Notes under the pieces: generated by a model
Told to the model about the DNA's origin: nothing
What the model saw: the letters and a program-made list of their open reading frames with translations, nothing else
The model's database searches: none
Shown here: positions 17,209 through 26,222 of the stretch, piece after piece
Position numbering within the stretch: the stretch's first letter is position 1
Layout: each line of letters opens with the position of its first letter
Translations under genes and position numbers: made by a program
Origin: Balneolaceae bacterium UBA7797
GTDB taxonomy: Bacteria > Bacteroidota > Rhodothermia > Balneolales > Balneolaceae
DNA: 64,000 nt
Direction: 5' to 3'
Assembly: GCA_002480645.1 (NCBI GenBank)
Contig: DLCN01000030.1
Location: 34,111-98,110, forward strand

Positions 17209-18225
17209 TTACCACCAGAGTTTACCGGTTGGATCCTGACGTACAGATTGCAGCACTTTCATGTAGTTAGCACGTTCAAAAGCGGCAGGTTCTTTGGTAT
17301 TCATCTGGCTCATACTTCCGCGCATCTGACTAACAGATTCGTATTCGTGTTCTTCCATCCACTGTTCAAGTTCGGTGCGAACTTCAGAAACACGATGCAT
17401 ACCGTTTTTCAGTAATTCTGCAGCCATCATGGTTACATTCGCTCCGGCCATTATACCTTTTACCACGTCTTTGCCGGTATGAATACCACCTGTAATGGCA
17501 ATATCGGCATTGATCTTTCTGTAAAGGATGGCGGTCCAGCGTAATGGAAGACGCAGATCATCGGAAGTACTAAGTGTGAGACTCGGCTCTACTTCAAATT
17601 CTTCGATATTAAGATCCGGCTGGTAGAAGCGGTTAAACATTACGAGACCACGAGCTCCGAGTCCGGCCATTTTCTTCGCCATATTTGGAATAGAAGAAAA
17701 GAATGGTCCGAATTTAACGGAGATCGGAATATTTACCTTTTCACAAACCCCACGTAAAGTTTTCAGATACATTGCTTCGATCTCGTAGCTGGAAAGATCC
17801 GGATCGGTGGGAATGTAATAGATATTAAGTTCCAGAGCATCGGCTCCCGCTTCTTCCATCAAAGTGGCGTATTTGGTCCATCCACCGTTCGATACCCCAT
17901 TCAGGCTGGCTATAACAGGAATATCGACCTGTTCTTTAGCCATGCGAATGTGTTCGAGATAGGTTTCAGGTCCTACTTCATAGGATTCCATTTCAGGGAA
18001 ATAGCTCAAAGCTTCACCAAAACTATCAGCCCCTGAAGTGAGGAAATGATCCACCTCAATACTGGCGATGTTGATCTGCTCTTCAAATAAAGAGTGCATC
18101 ACTACAGCTCCGGCACCGAGGTCTTCAAACAACTTTACGTTGTCGATGTTCTTGGACAAAGGAGAGGCCGATGGTACGATCGGGGAATTCAGCTCCAGGT
18201 CCAGATAGGTCGTTGATACATCCAT
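17209..18225 (-). CDS. Dihydroorotate dehydrogenase-like flavoprotein
   Basis: A 338-residue TIM-barrel protein of the class 1 dihydroorotate dehydrogenase superfamily. The family start (MDVSTTYLDLELNSPIVPSASPLS) and the FMN-phosphate region (ITGGIHTGKDVVKGIMAGANVTMMAAELL) are clear. Proteins of this type, often found beside pyruvate:ferredoxin oxidoreductase, are usually not the pyrimidine enzyme; their substrate is not established. The gene begins 13 bases after the nifJ stop on the same strand, so the two are cotranscribed. A role in electron transfer or redox balance with nifJ is inferred from context only. Confidence 0.85.
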   Translation of the reverse strand: MDVSTTYLDLELNSPIVPSASPLSKNIDNVKLFEDLGAGAVVMHSLFEEQINIASIEVDHFLTSGADSFGEALSYFPEMESYEVGPETYLEHIRMAKEQVDIPVIASLNGVSNGGWTKYATLMEEAGADALELNIYYIPTDPDLSSYEIEAMYLKTLRGVCEKVNIPISVKFGPFFSSIPNMAKKMAGLGARGLVMFNRFYQPDLNIEEFEVEPSLTLSTSDDLRLPLRWTAILYRKINADIAITGGIHTGKDVVKGIMAGANVTMMAAELLKNGMHRVSEVRTELEQWMEEHEYESVSQMRGSMSQMNTKEPAAFERANYMKVLQSVRQDPTGKLWW

Positions 18226-18238
18226 AATTTTCCTCTAT

Positions 18239-21200
18239 TTATTCAGCGTTTAACGGTTTTTGGTCTGCTTGTTGTTTCAGGGTATCCCAATGGTGGTTCA
18301 CCCATTCCTGAGCTTCACCGAGTAACTCTGCTGCTTTCTTAGGATCGATCTGTGAGAGCAGGCGATAACGTTGTTCATTATAAATGTACTCTTTAAGCGG
18401 GATCTTAGGTCCTTTAGAATCCAATTGTAATGGGTTCTTACCTTGTTCTTCGAGGCGTGGATCGAAACGATATACCGGCCAGTAACCACTGTCGTTGGCT
18501 AGTTTTTGTTGTTCCAGACCTTTCGCCATATCAATACCATGTGCGATACAGTGGCTGTAAGCAATGATCAGCGAAGGACCATCGTAACTTTCGGCTTCTT
18601 TAAATGCTTTGATGAGTTGATTCTCATTAGCACCCATCGCAACCTGAGCCACATATACGTTTCCGTAACCCATGGCCAGTTTACCAAGATCCTTTTTCGG
18701 TGTTGGTTTACCACCGGCTGCAAATTTTGCAATTGCACCAAGTCCGGTAGCTTTGGAAGCTTGTCCACCGGTGTTTGAATACACCTCAGTATCCATTACC
18801 AGCACATTCACATTTTGTCCGGATGCAAGCACATGATCCAGTCCGCCGAATCCGATATCGTATGCCCAGCCATCACCACCGATGATCCATACTGATTTTT
18901 TAACCAGTGCATGGGCAACTTCGGCCAATCGGGTTGAGCGCGGATCGTCTTTTCCTTCCAGACGTTTCAGTAATTCATCCACCCGGTGTCGCTGAGCTTC
19001 GATCTCTGCATCTGTAGTTTGCGGAGAATCCATCAGGTGGTCGGCCAGCATTTCAGGAACCACTTTACCACGAAGTTCTTTAAGCAGAACCCGGGCAATA
19101 TCGGTTTTCTTTTCAGCTGCCAGCGACATACCTAAGCCAAACTCGGCATTGTCTTCGAACAGTGAGTTATTCCAGGCAGGTCCGCGGCCTTTTGCATCTT
19201 TACTCCATGGAGTAGTTGGCAGGTTACCACCATAAATACTGGAACAACCCGTAGCATTGGCTACGATCATTCGGTCGCCAAACAAGCGGGTAAGTAAACT
19301 CAGATAAGGAGTTTCACCACAACCGGCGCAGGCTCCCGAGAACTCGAAGTAAGGATCGAGTAACTGGGTTTCTTTTGTTTTGTTGAAATCGAACTCATCG
19401 TGTTCTGCTTTGTCGAAAGCAGGGAGTGTTTCGAAGAAATTCCAGTTTGCCTGTTCCTGTTCCTGGATCGGAAGTTTAGATTCCATGTTAAGCGCTTTGC
19501 GGCTTACATTGGTTTTATCTTTAACGGGGCAGACTTCCACACATAAGGTACAGCCGGTACAATCATCCACAGAAACCTGAATGGTATATTCCTGATTCGG
19601 TAGTTGACGCCATTTGGCTTTGGTGTGTTTGAATGATTCAGGAGCATCTTCCAGTAATTCCGGCTCAGCCACTTTCGCTCTGATAACTGCATGCGGACAA
19701 GCCATCACACATTTACCACACTGAATACAGATATCAGGATCCCAAACAGGGATTTCCATAGCGATATCACGTTTTTCCCATTTAGTGGTGCCACTTGGGA
19801 AGGTACCGTCGCAAGGTAATGCACTTACCGGAAGGTTGTCACCATTACCATCTATGATCTCCTGAATGACCTGTTGAACAAACTCAGGAGCTTCTTTTGG
19901 AATGCTGCCATTGGTTTCAACTTTAGAATTTATCTCTTCAGGAACCGTAACAGGATATAAATGCTCCAGAGAGATATCCACAGCACGGAAGTTCATATCC
20001 ACAACTTTTTGCCCACGTTTGCTGTAGGTCTTTTGGATATACTCCTTGATCTTGTTGATGGCCTGTTCTTTTGGTAGAACTTCAGAGATCGCAAAGAAAC
20101 AGGTTTGCATCACGGTATTGATACGGATACCAAGATTAGCCTCTTTGGCTACTTCATAGGCATCGATCACATATAATTTCAGATCTTTTTTAATGATCTG
20201 TCTCTGTACTTTTTCAGGGAGTTGTTCCCATACTTCATCGGGGCCAAACGGACTGTTTAAAAGAACGGTAGCTCCATCTGCAGCTAAAGCAAGAGTGTCG
20301 TACCGTTGCAGGAATCCAAATTGATGAACTCCTACAAAGTTTGCGTTTTTGATGAGGTAAGGACTATTAACCGGGTGATCCCCGAACCGTAAGTGAGAAA
20401 TAGTACGGGCACCGGATTTTTTAGAGTCATACACAAAATAACCCTGAGCATACATATCGGTTTCTTCACCGATGATCTTAATGGAGTTTTTGTTGGCACC
20501 AACGGTACCATCTGATCCTAATCCCCAGAAAACGGCCCGGGTTGTTTTTTCAGATTCAATATCAAAGTCACCATCAAATTCGAGAGAGGTATTGGTTACA
20601 TCGTCGTTAATACCAATGGTGAAATGGTTTTTTGGAAGATCTTTTTGAAGTTCATCAAAGATCGATTTAACCATGGCAGGAGTAAATTCCTTAGAGGATA
20701 ACCCATACCGGCCACCGGTGATCTTAGGTATTTTACTGAATTTTGGAGTTGCAGAACTCTGATCTTCGATCAATGCAGAGATCACATCCTGATATAAAGG
20801 CTCTCCCATGCTGCCGGGTTCTTTTGTTCTGTCGAGTACAGAAATAGCTTTCACAGAATCGGGCATGGCATCAATTAAATGACTCATTGAGAAAGGTCGG
20901 AACAAGCGAACTTTGATCACACCGACCTTCTCACCTTTATTTACCAAATAATTAACGGTTTCGTCTACGGTATCGGCACCGGAACCCATGATAACAATAA
21001 CTTTTTCAGCATCAGGTGCGCCAACATAGTCAAAAAGGTTGTAGCTGCGGCCGGTAATACTTTCAAATTGCCGCATTGCATTCTCAACAATAGTAGGTGT
21101 TGCCAAATAATATGGGTTGGCAGTTTCTCTGCTCTGGAAGAAAACATCCGGGTTTTGAGCAGTACCTCTGATAAATGGCTGATCCGGATTCATTCCACGG

Positions 21201-21814
21201 TCGCGATGAGCTTTAACATCACTCATACTTATCATTCGGGAGATAGCCACATCATCCAGAACTTCGATCTTTGAGATCTCATGTGAAGTTCTGAATCCGT
21301 CAAAAATATGAAGGAAAGGAATGCGAGATGCTAACGTAGCAGTTTGAGAAATGAGGGAGAAATCCATCACTTCCTGCACATTATTAGCAAATAACATGGC
21401 CCAACCTGTCTGGCGAACACCCATTACATCGGTATGGTCTCCAAAAATTGACAGTGCCTGAGTAGCCACCGACCGTGCCGCGATATGAAATACGGTTGGG
21501 GTTAGTTCGCCGGCAATTTTATACATGTTTGGTAACATGAGTAGTAATCCCTGGCTGGCTGTAAAGGTGGTGGTAAGCGCGCCGCCCTGTAAAGAGCCGT
21601 GTACCGCTCCGGCAGCTCCACCTTCACTTTGCAATTCAATAATTTTCGGGATGTCCCCCCAAATATTACGTTGTTTGCGTGAGCTCCACATATCCGCCCA
21701 TTCGCCCATTGGTGATGCGGGGGTAATTGGGTAAATAGCAATAACTTCATTGGTTCTGAAGGCCACATGTGCAGCAGCTTCATTACCATCCATAGTTCTA
21801 ATTATTTTAGTCAT
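18239..21814 (-). CDS. nifJ: Pyruvate:ferredoxin (flavodoxin) oxidoreductase
   Basis: A 1191-residue single-chain enzyme that converts pyruvate and CoA to acetyl-CoA and CO2, passing electrons to ferredoxin or flavodoxin. The order of domains is as in known PFOR: pyrimidine-binding domain I (YPITPASPMGEWADMW), the CoA and gamma domains, two 4Fe-4S clusters of ferredoxin type (CIQCGKCVMACP near 695; CTGCTLCVEVCP near 751), and a TPP-binding domain (CAGCGETPY, ATGCSSIYGGNLPTTPW, GGDGWAYDIGFGGLDH, DTEVYSNTGGQ). All are intact. AGGGGAA precedes the ATG at 21814. It implies an anaerobic or microaerobic branch of pyruvate metabolism, or a CO2-fixing use. Confidence 0.96.
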   Translation of the reverse strand: MTKIIRTMDGNEAAAHVAFRTNEVIAIYPITPASPMGEWADMWSSRKQRNIWGDIPKIIELQSEGGAAGAVHGSLQGGALTTTFTASQGLLLMLPNMYKIAGELTPTVFHIAARSVATQALSIFGDHTDVMGVRQTGWAMLFANNVQEVMDFSLISQTATLASRIPFLHIFDGFRTSHEISKIEVLDDVAISRMISMSDVKAHRDRGMNPDQPFIRGTAQNPDVFFQSRETANPYYLATPTIVENAMRQFESITGRSYNLFDYVGAPDAEKVIVIMGSGADTVDETVNYLVNKGEKVGVIKVRLFRPFSMSHLIDAMPDSVKAISVLDRTKEPGSMGEPLYQDVISALIEDQSSATPKFSKIPKITGGRYGLSSKEFTPAMVKSIFDELQKDLPKNHFTIGINDDVTNTSLEFDGDFDIESEKTTRAVFWGLGSDGTVGANKNSIKIIGEETDMYAQGYFVYDSKKSGARTISHLRFGDHPVNSPYLIKNANFVGVHQFGFLQRYDTLALAADGATVLLNSPFGPDEVWEQLPEKVQRQIIKKDLKLYVIDAYEVAKEANLGIRINTVMQTCFFAISEVLPKEQAINKIKEYIQKTYSKRGQKVVDMNFRAVDISLEHLYPVTVPEEINSKVETNGSIPKEAPEFVQQVIQEIIDGNGDNLPVSALPCDGTFPSGTTKWEKRDIAMEIPVWDPDICIQCGKCVMACPHAVIRAKVAEPELLEDAPESFKHTKAKWRQLPNQEYTIQVSVDDCTGCTLCVEVCPVKDKTNVSRKALNMESKLPIQEQEQANWNFFETLPAFDKAEHDEFDFNKTKETQLLDPYFEFSGACAGCGETPYLSLLTRLFGDRMIVANATGCSSIYGGNLPTTPWSKDAKGRGPAWNNSLFEDNAEFGLGMSLAAEKKTDIARVLLKELRGKVVPEMLADHLMDSPQTTDAEIEAQRHRVDELLKRLEGKDDPRSTRLAEVAHALVKKSVWIIGGDGWAYDIGFGGLDHVLASGQNVNVLVMDTEVYSNTGGQASKATGLGAIAKFAAGGKPTPKKDLGKLAMGYGNVYVAQVAMGANENQLIKAFKEAESYDGPSLIIAYSHCIAHGIDMAKGLEQQKLANDSGYWPVYRFDPRLEEQGKNPLQLDSKGPKIPLKEYIYNEQRYRLLSQIDPKKAAELLGEAQEWVNHHWDTLKQQADQKPLNAE

Positions 21815-22074
21815 GAGTTCCCCTATTATTATCTAACTGGAAATATTAACAGCCACAGAGTACCCATGAATTGTGAAAGATTGATGAAGTCCGTTTCCTT
21901 TAAATATGAAGGAAATATGAAGATGTAAGTAGTTGTGTTTTAGAAACTGTCTCTCAGAATTTTAAAAAAACCGTTAAAACAATAGTTAAATAAGGGCTTT
22001 CGACATAAAAAATTCATATTTGGTGGATTTGTATTTCAACCTTACCTAACTATTTTCAGAGAGATCAATTCAGG

Positions 22075-25068
22075 ATGAAAAAAACAGCACTTCTACTCCT
22101 TATTATATCTTTTTGTATTGCAGGTTGGCAAGCCCGGGCTCAGGATCTGAATCAGAGAGAGTATGTCGTTAACCATTTCACTATGGAAGATGGGTTGCCT
22201 CAAAGTTCAGTGAACGACATCATTCAAGCTAAGAATGGTTACATATGGCTGGCTACGTATGGTGGATTGGTGCGGTTCGACGGTAACACCTTCACTACCT
22301 TTAATCGCGGGAATGTACCGGGGATGAGTGCCGATCGTATACTTAGAATTTATGAAGCTGAAGACGGAGCTATTTGGGCTTTTCCGGAATATCCGGTGTC
22401 CTCTCTGTTCAGATTTTATAAGGGTGAGGTAACCAATTTTCAATTCGAACAGAACCCGGGCTATCTCATTACTTTCGATGAAGACAAAGAAGGGAGACTC
22501 TGGCTCTCTGCTTCAAAAAGAATTTACCAATATAAAGATGGTGAGTTTATTAATGCTGATATAATCGATGATAAAGAACTCGCTGAAAAAGCAAGAGAAG
22601 GAAATGGTGTTTGGATCACCGATTCAGAGCATTTGTATAAAACCATAGATGAAAAGGTGGTTTTGATCAAAGAGAGTATCGATAAGGAGTATAATGCTGC
22701 AATAGTTGATATCATCGAGTACCCTATAAACTCCGGTGATCTTTTCGGTGCTACCATAAACCGGGGAATTGCATGGGATGCCGACGGAAAAATTAAGAAT
22801 TTTGGTAGTAATGCAGGCCTGCCCAACGATAATGCGCTCCGTTTTAAACCTTTCTATGACGGGTCTTTATTCACTATGGTATTCAGTCATATATATTACT
22901 GGACGGGATCCGGTTTCAATGTCTTCAGGCCGGATAAACTGCCAAAAAATATCGATCTGAAAAGCATTCTGCTGGACAGTGAAGGGAATTATTGGGTAGG
23001 TACTTCGGCAAATGGACTATTTCAGTTGCGTCCCTCGGCCATTTCTATGATCGACAGTGATGACGGCCTGGAAAACGAGAAAATGCTCTCGCTGAGTATT
23101 GATGAAGATGGTACCGGAATTCTTTCTACAAATTGTGGTGGTATCTACGACTGGGATGGGGAAAAAGCGAACTATTCTAAGTTGCAGAACTATTTAGACG
23201 GTGGTTGTAACTGGGCGGTATTACACGATTCAAAGGGTCGCTATTGGATCGGTGGCGGGGCACTATATATGACAGAATCAATTGATGAACCCGGCAAAAC
23301 ATTTACGGAAGAAGACGGGATCTCTGCGGTGCCTGTTTTTCTGCTTTATGAAGATTCAAAAGGAAATATCTGGGTTGCTAATATGGCAGGCGTATATAAA
23401 TACGATGGTAGCACCTTTCAGCATTATTCTATGGAGAATGGATTAAAGGTAAACGATAACCGGGCTCTGTTGGAATCCTCAGACGGTACCATCTGGCTGG
23501 CGGCAGGAGGTGGATTGAATTTTATAAAGGACGATCAAGTATACTTTCATCCACTCATAGATAAAGGTCAACAGGATATAGAGAGAGAGCCAAACATACG
23601 GGCAATCTATGAAGATCATGAAGGGTTACTTTGGATCGGAACCTATGGAAATGGGATTTATGTGATCAGAAAGGATACCATACAACATATCACTCAACAA
23701 GATGGTCTGTTCGATAACGTGGTATCGCATATTATTGAAGATGAGACCGGAAATTTTTGGATGGGAAGTAACCGGGGGATCTCAAGTGTTAAACGTAATG
23801 AATTACTCGATTATCTTGATGGAACCATTGATGAATTTTGGGTAAGTACATTTGGTGTGGCTGATGGGATGAAATCTGCAGAAACCAACGGAGGATTCCA
23901 GCCAAGCGCCAATATTGATGGTGAGGGGAGGATCTATTTTCCAACGGTAGCGGGCGTTGCAGTTGTAGATACCCGCAAAATAAAAACAAACGATATTTTA
24001 CCTCCTGTTTACATCGAAAACCTAAGAACCTTTGATTCAACGCTGGTAGTACAGGATTCTATCGTTCTTGATTATAACACTCCCTTTCTGGAGATCGGAT
24101 ATACGGCAATTAGTTTTACCGAACCTGAAAAAGTACAGTTCAAATACCGGTTAAATGGATTGGATAATTCCTGGATCGATGTGGGAAATCGAAGAACAGC
24201 CTTGTATTCCCGAATTCCGCCCGGAAATTACACCTTCGAGGTACAGGCTAGTAATAATGATGGTATATGGAATACGGAAGGTGCATCAATTACCATTGTG
24301 ATACAGCCCCCGTTTTGGCAGACAAACTGGTTCTATGTACTTATAGGGTTCTTATTGTTGACCACCGGTCCGGGTATCTATTATATGCGGGTTCAACGGC
24401 TGAAAAAAGAAAATGAACGACAGAAGAAGTTCACGGAACAGCTTATTGATTCGCAGGAACAAGAACGGAGAAGAATTGCTGCTGAACTTCATGACGGATT
24501 AGGTCAACAGATCCTGGTCATCAAGAACCGGGTGGAGCTGGCAAAATACAGCGTGGATAACCCGGGCGAGATCAAACAACAACTGGATGAGATCTTACAA
24601 AGTGCGGTACATTCCATTCAGGATGTGAGGACCATTTCGCATGGGTTGCGGCCGGTTCATTTAGAAAAATTCGGACTCACGGAAGCGTTGAATAACCTTT
24701 TCGAGGAACTGGAGCAAGTTACTGAGATCAAATGGTCGCACTATATAGATGACATTGACGAGTTGATTCCTAAAGAAAAAGAGATCAATTTATACAGGGT
24801 TGTACAGGAAGGCACTAAGAATATTATAAAACACTCTTCGGCATTTACAGCCTCTATTTTTGTGCGAAGGCTGGATGATGAGATCAGAATTACATTGATC
24901 GATGATGGTAAAGGATTTAATATTTTGAACAGAGATTCCTTTACCGGTTTCGGTTTCACCGGGATGCAGGAAAGGATTCAGACTCTGGGAGGAACGCTGG
25001 AATTTGAAAGCGAACCGGGTGATGGAACAACCATTAATATCAGGATACCGATCTTTAACAATGGCTAA
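22075..25068 (+). CDS. Two-component sensor histidine kinase with Reg_prop propeller sensor
   Basis: A 997-residue membrane kinase. A signal peptide (1-23) leads to about 640 residues of Reg_prop repeats (NGYIWLATYGGLVRFDG, EGLLWIGTYGNGIYVI and others), two periplasmic beta-propellers, then a Y_Y_Y domain (FKYRLNGLDNSWIDVGN). One transmembrane segment lies around residues 757-776. A NarL-type HisKA_3 domain carries the phospho-accepting histidine in ELHDGLGQQ (His806), and a HATPase domain ends with DDGKGFN and GTTINIRIP. It is like the sugar-sensing systems of Bacteroidota but lacks their fused regulator. The stop overlaps the next gene by 8 bases (ATGGCTAA), so the pair is a kinase-regulator unit. 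Confidence 0.94.
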   Translation: MKKTALLLLIISFCIAGWQARAQDLNQREYVVNHFTMEDGLPQSSVNDIIQAKNGYIWLATYGGLVRFDGNTFTTFNRGNVPGMSADRILRIYEAEDGAIWAFPEYPVSSLFRFYKGEVTNFQFEQNPGYLITFDEDKEGRLWLSASKRIYQYKDGEFINADIIDDKELAEKAREGNGVWITDSEHLYKTIDEKVVLIKESIDKEYNAAIVDIIEYPINSGDLFGATINRGIAWDADGKIKNFGSNAGLPNDNALRFKPFYDGSLFTMVFSHIYYWTGSGFNVFRPDKLPKNIDLKSILLDSEGNYWVGTSANGLFQLRPSAISMIDSDDGLENEKMLSLSIDEDGTGILSTNCGGIYDWDGEKANYSKLQNYLDGGCNWAVLHDSKGRYWIGGGALYMTESIDEPGKTFTEEDGISAVPVFLLYEDSKGNIWVANMAGVYKYDGSTFQHYSMENGLKVNDNRALLESSDGTIWLAAGGGLNFIKDDQVYFHPLIDKGQQDIEREPNIRAIYEDHEGLLWIGTYGNGIYVIRKDTIQHITQQDGLFDNVVSHIIEDETGNFWMGSNRGISSVKRNELLDYLDGTIDEFWVSTFGVADGMKSAETNGGFQPSANIDGEGRIYFPTVAGVAVVDTRKIKTNDILPPVYIENLRTFDSTLVVQDSIVLDYNTPFLEIGYTAISFTEPEKVQFKYRLNGLDNSWIDVGNRRTALYSRIPPGNYTFEVQASNNDGIWNTEGASITIVIQPPFWQTNWFYVLIGFLLLTTGPGIYYMRVQRLKKENERQKKFTEQLIDSQEQERRRIAAELHDGLGQQILVIKNRVELAKYSVDNPGEIKQQLDEILQSAVHSIQDVRTISHGLRPVHLEKFGLTEALNNLFEELEQVTEIKWSHYIDDIDELIPKEKEINLYRVVQEGTKNIIKHSSAFTASIFVRRLDDEIRITLIDDGKGFNILNRDSFTGFGFTGMQERIQTLGGTLEFESEPGDGTTINIRIPIFNNG

Positions 25069-25714
25069 ATCAAAAACGAGAATTGTGATCGCCGACGATC
25101 ACGCGTTGATCAGAAAAGGATTACGACAAGTGTTGGAATCGCAGCCTGATTTTGAGATCATGGAAGCGGAAAACGGAGCAGAGGCTATAGAACTGATCCG
25201 GGAAGAATTGCCTGATATTGCTATCCTTGATATCGAAATGCCAGAAATGACCGGGTATGAAGTTGCAGCCAAAGTTGAAAACGAATCCATTCAGGTCGAT
25301 CTCATCTTCCTTACCATGTTTAAAGACGAATCGATCTTTAACCGGGCCATGGATATTGGTGTAAAAGGGTATGTATTAAAAGAGAATACCGTGTCTGAGA
25401 TCATCAATTGCATAAAAACAGTTTCAAAAGGGAAATACTATTTAAGTCCGGCCATCTCAGATTTTCTGATACGAAGAAATAATCGGTTGGCAAATCCGGC
25501 TGCAGATAGCAGAGGAATTGATCAGTTAACACCGGCTGAAACAAATATCCTGAAGTTACTGGCTATGATGAAAACCAATCAGGAGATCGCTACGGAGTTG
25601 AGTATCAGCATCAAGACCGTACAGAATCACAGGAATAACATTTGCAATAAACTGGATCTGAGCGGAACCCACGCTCTTCTTAAATTTGCAGTAGAAAACA
25701 CCCATCTGCTCTGA
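25061..25714 (+). CDS. LuxR/NarL-type response regulator
   Basis: A 217-residue DNA-binding regulator, the partner of the kinase before it. The receiver domain (1-120) has the acidic pocket ADD (Asp12, Asp13), the phosphorylation site ILDIEMPEM (Asp57) and the KEN lysine near 110. The C-terminal LuxR helix-turn-helix (about 155-215) reads LTPAETNILKLLAMMKTNQEIATELSISIKTVQNHRNNI. The ATG at 25061 is preferred over an upstream in-frame start at 25004 because it gives a normal receiver N-terminus and overlaps the kinase stop. Its targets may include the large exported protein that follows, but no site was identified. Confidence 0.94.
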   Translation: MAKSKTRIVIADDHALIRKGLRQVLESQPDFEIMEAENGAEAIELIREELPDIAILDIEMPEMTGYEVAAKVENESIQVDLIFLTMFKDESIFNRAMDIGVKGYVLKENTVSEIINCIKTVSKGKYYLSPAISDFLIRRNNRLANPAADSRGIDQLTPAETNILKLLAMMKTNQEIATELSISIKTVQNHRNNICNKLDLSGTHALLKFAVENTHLL

Positions 25715-25730
25715 TCACCCGGTACCTGGG

Positions 25731-25750
25731 TCTGGGTACTTCTACCCAGA
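25731..25750. promoter_or_regulatory. Perfect hairpin/inverted repeat in the regulator gap
   Basis: TCTGGGTA CTTC TACCCAGA is an 8-base perfect inverted repeat with a tetraloop. No T run follows, so an operator or processing site is as likely as a terminator. A second one lies at 25784-25803. Confidence 0.4.
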
Positions 25751-25783
25751 AGAATGAGCATCCCTGCCTATAGATAAAAAGAG

Positions 25784-25803
25784 GGGTAAAAGAGAGATTA
25801 CCC
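25784..25803. promoter_or_regulatory. Second inverted repeat before the receiver-only regulator
   Basis: GGGTAA AAGAGAGA TTACCC, a perfect 6-base arm repeat, centred about 54 bases before the ATG at 25848. A TATAAT hexamer lies downstream at 25825-25830, so this repeat covers roughly the -45 to -30 region and could be an operator of the regulator-adhesin operon. Confidence 0.35.
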
Positions 25804-25847
25804 GCGCCGGGGTACAGACCCATCTATAATTAATCCAAAATCAATTA

Positions 25848-26222
25848 ATGAAAATAATGATTGTGGACGACCATGCCGATATGCGTCGGGTTTTAGGGAA
25901 TATCATACAAATAACAGCCGGGGGAAAAGATGTTGAGCTGTTCGAATGTGGCAGTGGTGAGGAGGCCATTGTACGATATCCATTAATAAAACCTGACTGC
26001 GTATTCATGGATGTCGAGTTACAAAGTATGTCCGGCTTCGATGTTACGAAGTCAATTTTTCTGCAAGATTCTGATGCTCAGGTCATCATAATTACCAGTT
26101 ACGATACCAGAGCTTTCAGGCAAAAAGCACAAAGATTGAATGTGGCGGGATTCATCCCCAAAGATAGCCTGTCCGAGATCGGAAACATCCTACCAACCAT
26201 TATCAATAAAACAGGATCATAA
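25848..26222 (+). CDS. Receiver-only (CheY-like) response regulator
   Basis: A 124-residue single receiver domain with no output domain. The pocket is IVDDH (Asp7, Asp8), the phosphorylation site FMDVELQSM (Asp55), the switch threonine lies in IIITSYD, and the lysine in FIPKDSL. It would be phosphorylated by a kinase, perhaps the one at 22075, and act by protein contact. It has its own likely promoter (TATAAT at 25825) and shares the bases TAATG with the start of the giant gene, so the two are translated together. A receiver-only protein tied to a huge secreted protein is unusual. Confidence 0.9.
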   Translation: MKIMIVDDHADMRRVLGNIIQITAGGKDVELFECGSGEEAIVRYPLIKPDCVFMDVELQSMSGFDVTKSIFLQDSDAQVIIITSYDTRAFRQKAQRLNVAGFIPKDSLSEIGNILPTIINKTGS

